Assembly (NCBI RefSeq): GCF_007856155.1
Contig: NZ_CP042266.1
Coordinates: 5,084,001-5,148,000 of the forward strand
Length of the DNA stretch: 64,000 nt
Origin: Streptomyces qinzhouensis
Lineage (GTDB): Bacteria > Actinomycetota > Actinomycetes > Streptomycetales > Streptomycetaceae
Direction: 5' to 3'
This document shows positions 57,693 to 64,000 of the stretch, in pieces. Below the pieces are notes generated by a model, which worked only from the letters and a program-made list of their open reading frames with translations, was not told where the DNA came from and searched no databases. The number at the start of each line of letters is the position of its first letter. The first letter of the stretch is position 1. Position numbers and translations under genes: made by a program.

Positions 57693-57726
57693 GAAGGGGT
57701 CGGACTTCATTGAGTCCGTCCCCTTC
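57693..57726 (+). terminator. Terminator hairpin after ychF
   Basis: A 14-bp stem with one T-T mismatch (57693-57706 with 57713-57726) lies 46 bp after the stop. An ATTCA-T-TGAAT dyad sits just upstream (57672-57682) in locally AT-rich sequence. Confidence 0.75.
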
Positions 57727-57779
57727 GTCGTTACCGTGTTGGATGGGTGCTGGATTTTCTGACGTGAGGTCAGCGGTAA

Positions 57780-58043
57780 TCAGGTCTCGTGGACGGTGGA
57801 CCGGTGTCCCACGTGAACGACCCGGGCCACCAGTTCCCCGTTGTTGATCGTGTAGACGACGCGGTAGTCGCCCACGCGCAGGCGGCGACGTTCGAGCTGA
57901 GACACGAGCGCGGTGGTGTTGAAGTCGAGAGGGGCGGTCTCCAGCTCGGTCGGCCTGGCCAGGATACGCAGTGCTATGTCGCGCGGGATCTTCCGGAGTT
58001 CGGCCTGCGCCTCGGGGCGGAAGACGGTTCGGTACTCACTCAC
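57780..58043 (-). CDS. RelE/ParE-family toxin
   Basis: An 87-residue mRNA-interferase-like toxin: YRTVFRPEAQAELRKIPRDIALRI, then LERRRLRVGDYRVVYTINNGELVARVVHVGHRSTVH, the RelE core with the catalytic Arg-Tyr region in GDYRVVY and a C-terminal His. GTG at 58043 overlaps the antitoxin stop by 8 bp, the normal coupling of such pairs. As in most type II systems the antitoxin gene comes first. Confidence 0.9.
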   Translation of the reverse strand: MSEYRTVFRPEAQAELRKIPRDIALRILARPTELETAPLDFNTTALVSQLERRRLRVGDYRVVYTINNGELVARVVHVGHRSTVHET

Positions 58044-58305
58044 CGCGAGCCGGTGTCTCCCTCATGATGTCCTCGATCGGGATGCCGGGTGCCGGACCGG
58101 CCATGCGCTTGTCGATGATCCGGTTGATCTCGCGTTCTTCCCACTCCTGGTACTTGCGCAGCACCTCGATCGACACCGTGGCGGCGATCTGCTTGCCGCG
58201 CCGGGTGATCACGGTGGGTACATCGTCCCGGTCGGCCCGCTCCACGACTTCGGCGAGGTGTGCGCGCCCATTGCGGATGGACTCTATGGGCAGCGGCTGC
58301 GTCAT
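58036..58305 (-). CDS. Phd/YefM-family antitoxin
   Basis: An 89-residue partner of the RelE-like toxin. PLPIESIRNGRAHLAEVVERADRDDVPTVITRRGKQIAATVSIE is the Phd/YefM DNA-binding and dimer domain; the C-terminal EWEEREINRIIDKRMAG helix would wrap the toxin. ATG at 58305. The pair would repress its own promoter. Confidence 0.9.
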   Translation of the reverse strand: MTQPLPIESIRNGRAHLAEVVERADRDDVPTVITRRGKQIAATVSIEVLRKYQEWEEREINRIIDKRMAGPAPGIPIEDIMRETPARGE

Positions 58306-58485
58306 GGGCTCAAGAGTGCAGAGCGTTCCATGTGCACACAACGGCTCAAGGGTGGAGGGGGTCGGCGCCGATTCGACGCCGATCTCGGGCGCGGCCGGAG
58401 GAGCCGCCCATACGCTGGTTGAGGTTCCCGTGCTGATTCTGCGCCGACTTGGGCGCCCCAAGGCCGCGTTTCCGCAGCTGGGAGC

Positions 58486-59067
58486 TCACCTGCGTCGGGG
58501 CGGCGTGAGCCTGTCGAGGTCCAGGCTGATCTCGAAGGGCACCGGCCGCCGGAGGGTGCCCCGGAAGATACCGGCGGGTGCGTAGGCGCCGGTGGGTTCG
58601 TCGAGCTCGTAGACGTGGACGACGGGTGCTCCGTCCTCGTCCTCGACGCACCAGTAGTGAGGGATGCCGGCCTCCGCATACTTGCGGAGCTTTACGGTGC
58701 GATCGCGGTGGGCGGACTCGGGAGATACGGCCTCGACGACGAGTTCCACATCCTCCGGGTCGTACCAGGTCCGATCGGGGTCGTAGGGCAGTGTCGTCAG
58801 TAAGAGGTCCGGCTCGGGGCGGTTGCGGGCATCGAGGCGGATCGTCATCTCCCGCTCGACCTCGATGCCAGCTGGCGCTTGTGCCATGAGTGTGGTGGTC
58901 AGAGCAGTGACGAGACGGCCGTGCCAGGACCGCTGGGGCGACATCATGAAGACAAGTGCTCCGTCGATGAGCTCGGTGTGGCGTGGTGCCTCGGGGAGGC
59001 GGTCCAGGTCCTCCGCGAACCAGCCTTCCGCGCGCGGCGGGCGCATCCAGTCGGGCAGTGCGGTCAT
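58486..59067 (-). CDS. Uma2-family (DUF820) putative nuclease; TTA codon
   Basis: A 193-residue restriction-endonuclease-fold protein. RHTELIDGALVFMMSP, then RPEPDLLLT, VELVVEAVSPESAHRDRTVKLRKYAEAGIPHYW match the Uma2 pattern with acidic and lysine residues of a PD-(D/E)XK site. ATG at 59067 follows TAGGGT after 6 nt, a leaderless layout. Codon 89 is TTA (58801-58803), so expression should need the bldA tRNA. These genes are abundant in Streptomyces and function is unproven. Confidence 0.88.
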   Translation of the reverse strand: MTALPDWMRPPRAEGWFAEDLDRLPEAPRHTELIDGALVFMMSPQRSWHGRLVTALTTTLMAQAPAGIEVEREMTIRLDARNRPEPDLLLTTLPYDPDRTWYDPEDVELVVEAVSPESAHRDRTVKLRKYAEAGIPHYWCVEDEDGAPVVHVYELDEPTGAYAPAGIFRGTLRRPVPFEISLDLDRLTPPRRR

Positions 59068-59092
59068 GTGTCAACCCTAGCGATCGCGGCGG

Positions 59093-59455
59093 TCAAGAGG
59101 GCCGTTTCGCCGCCGCGTCCGGCGGGGACTCGCCGTGGCCCGCGTCGGCCAGTTCCGCGATGACCTCCGCATGGCATTTCTCGGGCAGGCACCAGCAGCC
59201 GAGGCGGTGGCCGCGCAGGGGTGGCAGCAGGGCGAGGAGGTCGGGGCGGGAGAGGAGATGGGCGCGGTAGGCGGTCATCACTTCCTCGCGGGTGCCGTCG
59301 GGGCCGGGACGGAAGGGGCTTGCGAGAGGGGAGCCCGGCAGATGCCAGCCGCCGCGGTTCATGGGGCGGCCCACATAGACGACGTCCGCGTAATCCGGGT
59401 CGTCGCGGTGGCCCTTCAGATTGACCACCGTGGTTCTCCGGCGGGGTCGGTTCAT
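59093..59455 (-). CDS. DUF4326 protein
   Basis: A 120-residue protein: TTVVNLKGH, DVVYVGRPMNRGGWHLPGSPLASPF and the cysteine cluster LGCWCLPEKCHAEVI, which together define DUF4326, a family known from phages and bacterial chromosomes. ATG at 59455. It lies 25 bp before the Uma2 gene, probably co-transcribed. Function unknown. Confidence 0.85.
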   Translation of the reverse strand: MNRPRRRTTVVNLKGHRDDPDYADVVYVGRPMNRGGWHLPGSPLASPFRPGPDGTREEVMTAYRAHLLSRPDLLALLPPLRGHRLGCWCLPEKCHAEVIAELADAGHGESPPDAAAKRPS

Positions 59456-59722
59456 GCACAGGATCCTCCGTGAGGACGGGGCGGAGCGCCATGCGAGCGG
59501 CGAGTCCGCGGTGGCGGAACGGGGGGGCGGGGCGGTCCCGGCTTCCGCCCCATAACGGAATCGTTCCCGATCACCGATGATCACGCCCCGCTGTATCAAC
59601 AGCTCCGGGATGTTTATACGATTTCAGCCTTCCGCGCTCGATTCCCGCATCCCACCCGGCCTGACCCGTGCCGGAGACCGGACGAGTCCGGCGCACCCCC
59701 TGACGAGGAGAGCAGTACTTCC

Positions 59723-61162
59723 GTGGACCCATCGCAGCAGCAGCCAGGGCCGGAGCAGCAGCCGGGTGACCGGACCCCGGAGCCGGGCCACGAGCAGGTG
59801 TCCGAGCGGTCCGGCGGTCCGGGTGAGGCCGGAAGACCGGCCACGGCGGACGATCCCTTCGCCAAACCCGGCCCGTTCGGGCGAGACCGGGCCGAGAGCG
59901 CCCCGGAGCAGTCCGGTCCGGCCGGGCCCACCGAGCCGTCCGGCCACGAGCGGCAGCCGGGGCCGGCCGGGGAGCAGACCCCGCCGGGGCCGGCGGGACA
60001 GCCGGCCGGGCCCGCGCAGCCGGGGCAGCCTGCGCACGGCGGGCCGTTCGTCCCGTTCGGGCAGCCGTACCCGGCCCAGGCCGGTCAGCACCCCGCGTAC
60101 CACCCGTATCAGCAGTTCCCCGGCTACCCCGCGCCGCCCCCGCAGCCGACGACCAACGGCTTCTCCATCGCGGCGCTCGTCTCCGGGCTCGTCTGCTGTA
60201 TGCCCCCGCTGGGCCTGGTCCTCGGCGTGGTCGCGCTCCGGCAGATCAAGCGGAGGGGCCAGCGCGGCAAGGGAATGGCGATCGCGGGCATCGCGCTCTC
60301 CGCCGTCTCCACCCTCCTCGTCGCCCTGTTCTTCGCGACCGGTGCCGCGAACGACTTCTGGAAGGAGGTCGAGAAGGCCGCCGACGAGGCAGCGTCCTAC
60401 CAGACGGTCGGGGACCTGCGGAAGGGCGACTGCTACAACCTTCCCGGCGCGAACAGCGACGGCACGGAGGTATCGGAGATCCAGGTCGTCGACTGCGCGA
60501 AGCCGCACGAGGGCGAGACCACCGGCGGCTTCAAGCTCACCGGCTATGACGAGTTCCCGGGCGACAGCGTTCTCGAACCCGTCGCCGAGCGTCGCTGCGA
60601 CGATATCGACACCGCCTACGCGATGGACGCCTGGGCGATCCCGGCCACCATGAGCGGGTACTACTACATTCCGACCAAGGAGAGCTGGAAGACCGGTGAC
60701 CGCCGGGTGAGCTGCGGCTACGCCACCGAGGGCAGCCGGAAGACGACCGGGTCCATCCGGCGGGACGCCGACGGGCTCAACGAGAACCAGACCACCTATC
60801 TGACGGCCGAGAACAAGCTGCTGCGGGCCGGCTACGAGGAGCCCGAGAAGGACTACCCGCAGGCCGTCGCCGGTCATCTCGCCTGGGCCAAGGTGACCTC
60901 GGCCGCCATGGGCGAGGCAGCCGCGGGGCTGCGCGGCCGCACCTGGCCGGGTGCCGTGGCCACGGCCGTGGAGAAGCGGGCCGCTGAGTTCGACAAGGCT
61001 CGCGCGGCCTGGAACAAGGCGGCGGTGGCCAAGGACGAGGACACCTTCTGGGAGCACGTGTTCGAGGCGGAAGCCGCACTGAACGTGAAGTCCGAGAAGA
61101 CCATCCGCCAGGCGCTGAACCTGTCGACGACGGAGCCCGTCCAGGACGAGGAGCGGGCCTGA
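59723..61162 (+). CDS. DUF4190/septum-formation-like membrane protein
   Basis: A 479-residue protein. A Pro/Gln/Gly-rich cytoplasmic region of about 145 residues precedes the DUF4190 two-helix module (FSIAALVSGLVCCMPPLGLVLGVVALRQIKRRGQRGKGMAIAGIALS, about 150-205). The extracellular part starts VGDLRKGDCYNLPG and VVDCAKPHEGETTGGF with paired cysteines, like actinobacterial septum-formation domains. GTG at 59723. Its frame is supported throughout by codon bias. Role in division is a family-level guess. Confidence 0.85.
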   Translation: MDPSQQQPGPEQQPGDRTPEPGHEQVSERSGGPGEAGRPATADDPFAKPGPFGRDRAESAPEQSGPAGPTEPSGHERQPGPAGEQTPPGPAGQPAGPAQPGQPAHGGPFVPFGQPYPAQAGQHPAYHPYQQFPGYPAPPPQPTTNGFSIAALVSGLVCCMPPLGLVLGVVALRQIKRRGQRGKGMAIAGIALSAVSTLLVALFFATGAANDFWKEVEKAADEAASYQTVGDLRKGDCYNLPGANSDGTEVSEIQVVDCAKPHEGETTGGFKLTGYDEFPGDSVLEPVAERRCDDIDTAYAMDAWAIPATMSGYYYIPTKESWKTGDRRVSCGYATEGSRKTTGSIRRDADGLNENQTTYLTAENKLLRAGYEEPEKDYPQAVAGHLAWAKVTSAAMGEAAAGLRGRTWPGAVATAVEKRAAEFDKARAAWNKAAVAKDEDTFWEHVFEAEAALNVKSEKTIRQALNLSTTEPVQDEERA

Positions 61163-61313
61163 CGGAGGTGCCCGCGGGCCCGGCCGCATCCGCTGCGGGT
61201 CCGGGTCCGCCGTGGCCGCACCCTGGGCCCGGGTTCACCCCGGAACCAGGTCTCCGGGCCGGCCGCGCACCGAACCCGGTCCGCCCGCCCGGCCGTTCCT
61301 CCGTGAACGGACC

Positions 61314-61344
61314 TGCCCCCCGTTTCTCGGAGAAACGGGGGGCA
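61314..61344. terminator. Hairpin between convergent DUF4190 and chitinase genes
   Basis: TGCCCCCCGTTTCTC (61314-61328) pairs perfectly with 61330-61344; the central bases form a tight loop. Confidence 0.75.
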
Positions 61345-61382
61345 TCCGTCTGTGCGGCGCAGCTGCGGAGGAGGGGAAAAGG

Positions 61383-61445
61383 GGAGGAGACCGGTGCCGA
61401 GGGCCACCGACAGCCCCCGGACACCGGTCTCCTCCAAGGACGCTT
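61383..61445. terminator. Second inverted repeat in the same gap
   Basis: GGAGGAGACCGGTG (61383-61396) pairs perfectly with CACCGGTCTCCTCC (61432-61445) around a 35-nt loop, 33 bp beyond the chitinase stop. Confidence 0.6.
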
Positions 61446-61477
61446 CCCGGCCCCTGCCCGGTCCGCGCCCCGTTCGG

Positions 61478-62821
61478 TCAGCGGCGCGGCAGCCCTCGGG
61501 CGACCGTCCGCATCAGCTCGCCGTCCGCGGTGTCCCCGTCGAGGGACCAGAACATCGCGCCGCCGAGGCCCTTGTCACGGATGTACTTGGTCTTGGCCCG
61601 CAGCACTGTGGGGTCGTCGTACGTCCATAGGGTGTTGCCGTCGAAGAGCCACGCCTGTCCGTAAGCCCGGTAGACCTTGTACTGGCCGGACTCGGCGAGC
61701 TTCTTCAGCTCCTTGTAGTCCTCGAAGCCCGGCTGGAACTTGGCCGGGGCGGGCTTCTCGGCGGGCTGCCCCATACCGTCGCCGCCACCCTTGACGCCCG
61801 TCCAGCCCTGGCCGTACGCGGGCATGCCGACCACGAGCTTGTGGGCGGGCGCGCCCCGGCGCAGCCAGTCGTTCACGGTCTGGTCGACGCTGAAGTCGTC
61901 CTTGGCGTAGAGCGCGGACTGCTGTGCCGTGGTCTTCTCGCCGGACACATGGAAGTCGTAGCCCTGGAGGTTGACGAAGTCGAAGTCCTTCATCAGCTTG
62001 CGGACCTCGAAGCCGGCGTCGATCTTCGCGGGAGCGGTCGGCACGAACGCGGAGAGCTCGTAGTGCTTCCGCTTGCCGTCCTTCTGCCGCGGCTGACTCT
62101 TGGCGTAGTCGTCGAGCTGCTCGCGGAACTCCCGCACCACCGCGGTGAAGTTCTTCTTGTCCTCCGGGCGGTAGATCGTGTCGTCCTCGCCCGACGAACC
62201 GGGCCACTCCCAGTCGAGGTCGATTCCGTCGAAGACGCCGGCGGCAGCCCCCGCCCCGCCGCGCGCGCCGTCCACGGGCAGATCGCCCTTGATGTAGATG
62301 TCGATGCAGGAGCGGACGAACGCCTCGCGCTTCTCCTTCGTGAGCACCGCGTTGGAGAAGTGGGTGGACCAGCTCCAGCCCCCGAGGGAGATCATCACCT
62401 TGAGGCCGGGGTGCTTGGCCTTGAGTTCCTTCAGCTCGTTGAAATTGCCGGCGAGCTTCTGGTCCCAGGTGTCGGTGACGCCGTCCACCGAGTCGGCCGC
62501 GGGCACCGGGCGCTGGTAATCGGCCCACGGGTCGGCCTCGCCCGCCGGGCCCTGGATCATGCACTTGCCGTCGGGGCTGACGTTTCCGAAGGCGTAGTTG
62601 ATATGGCTCAGCCTGGCTGCCTGACCGCTGGTGTCCAGGTCCTTGACCTGGAAGTCACGGCCGTAGACCCCCCACTGGGTGAAGTATCCGATGCGCTTGT
62701 ACGAACGGCGGTCGTCGTCATTGTCGCGATCGCCGTGCGCCACAGCGGCAGGTGCGAGCGTTGCGAGGAGCGAGAGGGATGCGGCCGCAACAGCCGTCCG
62801 GACAAGGTTTCTTCGACGCAT
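61478..62821 (-). CDS. Secreted GH18 chitinase
   Basis: A 447-residue exported chitinase. The signal peptide (about 5-28) ends APAAVA. The TIM barrel carries SLGGW (145-149) and FDGIDLDWEWP with Asp201, Asp203 and catalytic Glu205, and late motifs VNLQGYDFH and AMFWSLDGD. There is no separate chitin-binding module. The upstream dre at 62922 predicts control by DasR, as for other Streptomyces chitinases. Confidence 0.95.
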   Translation of the reverse strand: MRRRNLVRTAVAAASLSLLATLAPAAVAHGDRDNDDDRRSYKRIGYFTQWGVYGRDFQVKDLDTSGQAARLSHINYAFGNVSPDGKCMIQGPAGEADPWADYQRPVPAADSVDGVTDTWDQKLAGNFNELKELKAKHPGLKVMISLGGWSWSTHFSNAVLTKEKREAFVRSCIDIYIKGDLPVDGARGGAGAAAGVFDGIDLDWEWPGSSGEDDTIYRPEDKKNFTAVVREFREQLDDYAKSQPRQKDGKRKHYELSAFVPTAPAKIDAGFEVRKLMKDFDFVNLQGYDFHVSGEKTTAQQSALYAKDDFSVDQTVNDWLRRGAPAHKLVVGMPAYGQGWTGVKGGGDGMGQPAEKPAPAKFQPGFEDYKELKKLAESGQYKVYRAYGQAWLFDGNTLWTYDDPTVLRAKTKYIRDKGLGGAMFWSLDGDTADGELMRTVARGLPRR

Positions 62822-62921
62822 GGGGGCTCATTCCTGTGCGTTGTCCCGGGGCCGTGGGCGCGCGGGGGCGCACACCTGTCCGGGCTCTTCCGTGAACGGG
62901 CGTCGTGCAGCACAGGACGCT

Positions 62922-62937
62922 ATTGGTCTGGACCATT
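62922..62937. promoter_or_regulatory. DasR-responsive element upstream of the chitinase
   Basis: ATTGGTCTGGACCATT is a dre-type palindrome centred 109 bp upstream of the chitinase start and about 185 bp before the divergent GntR gene. A half-site-like TGGTCCAGA follows at about 62963. Confidence 0.8.
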
Positions 62938-63115
62938 AAGGTCAATGGTTTGCCGCGAAACGCTGGTCCAGAGGGAAATCGGCCTCCTTCTCTCCGTTAA
63001 TTCCTTGCGTGTAGTGAAGCTTTGGCCTTTGGTTGCGGTCAACAACCCACCGTTGTCAGGCTGTTGCCGTCTGTCGCTGTCTGTCCATGTGTGCGGGTGT
63101 GGTTGGGAGTGGTTC

Positions 63116-63868
63116 GTGGCCATCGGTGAGCAGCCGGCCTATCTTCGCGTGGCCGGCGACCTCCGCCGGAAGATCGTCGACGGCACGCTGCCGCCGCATA
63201 CCCGCCTCCCCTCCCAGGCCCGGATCCGGAAGGAGTACGGAGTCTCCGACACGGTCGCGCTGGAGGCACGCAAAGTGCTTATGGCGGAGGGCCTGGTCGA
63301 AGGGCGGTCCGGCTCGGGCACCTATGTGCGGGAGCGGCCCGTGCCGCGCCGGATCTCCCGCTCCGGCTTCCGGCTGACCTCCGGTGCCAACCCTTTCCGT
63401 CAGGAGCAGACCGCCGTCGGCGCCGAGGGCACCTGGGAGTCCCGCAGCGAGCAGGAGGGGGCGAGCGTCGACACCGCGGACCGGCTGGGGGTCCCGGTCG
63501 GTGCCCGGGTGATGCGCACCCGTTATGTCTTCAGGGAAAAGGGGGAGGCCATGATGCTCTCCACCTCCTGGGAGTCGCTCGATGTCACCGGCCGGACGCC
63601 CGTCATGCTGCCGGAGGAGGGGCCGCTGGGCGGCTGTGGGGTGGTCGAGCGGATGGCCGCCATCGACATCGTCGTCGACAACGTGAGCGAGGAAGTCGGT
63701 GCCAGGCCGGGGCTGGCCGACGAACTGCTGACGCTGGGAGGTGTACCGGGTCATGTCGTCATGGTGGTGGCCCGGACCTACTACGCGTCGGGCCGCCCTG
63801 TGGAAACCGCGGATATTGTCGTACCGGCGGATCGTTTCCGGGTTGCGTACCACCTGCCTGTGAGGTGA
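63116..63868 (+). CDS. GntR-family regulator with UTRA-type effector domain
   Basis: A 250-residue regulator. The winged helix is YLRVAGDLRRKIVDGTLPPHTRLPSQARIRKEYGVSDTVALEARKVL, then GLVEGRSGSGTYVR; residues about 85-245 form a UTRA-like ligand domain with RTRYVFREKGEAMMLSTSWE. GTG at 63116 has GGGAG at 6 nt. It lies divergent from the chitinase but is not obviously DasR itself. GGTTG-N7-CAACC near 63033 could be its own operator. The remaining 130 bp to the window end show no gene I can support. Confidence 0.9.
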   Translation: MAIGEQPAYLRVAGDLRRKIVDGTLPPHTRLPSQARIRKEYGVSDTVALEARKVLMAEGLVEGRSGSGTYVRERPVPRRISRSGFRLTSGANPFRQEQTAVGAEGTWESRSEQEGASVDTADRLGVPVGARVMRTRYVFREKGEAMMLSTSWESLDVTGRTPVMLPEEGPLGGCGVVERMAAIDIVVDNVSEEVGARPGLADELLTLGGVPGHVVMVVARTYYASGRPVETADIVVPADRFRVAYHLPVR

Positions 63869-64000
63869 CGGCCGGACCCGCGCCGGACCGCCGCGCCCGA
63901 GGCGCCGGTGCCCGGCACGGTTACCCGCGGCGCGCAGTGGGCATGGGGGACGGAGCGGGATACGGACGGGGCGGTCGCCGTGCCCACGGGCGCGGTGGCT

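Noticed and set aside
63869..64000. Possible start of a gene at the right edge (ATG near 63942)
   Set aside because: Too short and Gly/Arg-rich to support; no ribosome site or motif.

Overview
The window is chromosomal DNA from a Streptomyces or close relative. It is very GC-rich with strongly G/C-biased third codon positions, uses many GTG starts, packs operons with 4-base ATGA/GTGA overlaps, and has WhiB, SpoIIE-type phosphatase, DasR-like sites (dre) and TTA (bldA-type) codons. No rRNA, tRNA, CRISPR array, insertion sequence or integrase was seen. From 45.9 kb on, and around ahpC/oxyR, the gene order resembles what I remember of S. coelicolor SCO5030-SCO5060; I could not check this.

0-16 kb: a complete Tad/Flp pilus locus. 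A zinc-ribbon protein with a TTA codon is followed by CpaB, CpaE/TadZ, two TadE-like pseudopilins, the CpaF/TadA ATPase, an unlisted 57-residue Pro/Ala-rich ORF, TadB, TadC, the Flp pilin and a TadG-like protein. A lipoprotein, an OmpA-domain protein and a large secreted protein come next, then a DUF192 gene on the opposite strand and the prepilin peptidase. After these come a DUF2079 membrane protein and an HxlR regulator.

16-24 kb: housekeeping and envelope genes. They are an aldo/keto reductase, an undecaprenyl-diphosphate synthase family enzyme, a PIN-PhoH ATPase, a secreted lytic transglycosylase with a structured leader, and an AI-2E/PerM-type permease.

24-36 kb: stress defence and wall synthesis. 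ahpD-ahpC and oxyR are present but are separated by a PadR regulator and an ABC exporter. Then come an SDR, an SPFH protein coupled to a small ribbon-helix-helix protein, a bifunctional penicillin-binding protein and a catalase. The PBP and catalase are separated by a very long bidirectional hairpin.

36-57 kb: signalling and central metabolism. A GAF-PP2C-HATPase phosphatase has a TTA codon and a coupled leader ORF. Class II and class I fumarases flank a secreted SGNH/ricin-lectin hydrolase. Then follow a DUF1707 protein, a WhiB-like protein, GlpX, DUF4245, a nitroreductase, exonuclease VII (XseAB), an APC permease, IspH, polyphosphate glucokinase, DUF6542 and YchF.

57-64 kb: a small accessory patch (YefM/RelE-type toxin-antitoxin, Uma2, DUF4326), then a DUF4190/septum-formation-like membrane protein, a GH18 chitinase with an upstream dre, and a GntR regulator. 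Two recurring themes are many -10 boxes placed 6-8 nt before the start codon, which suggests leaderless mRNAs, and short intergenic tandem repeats.
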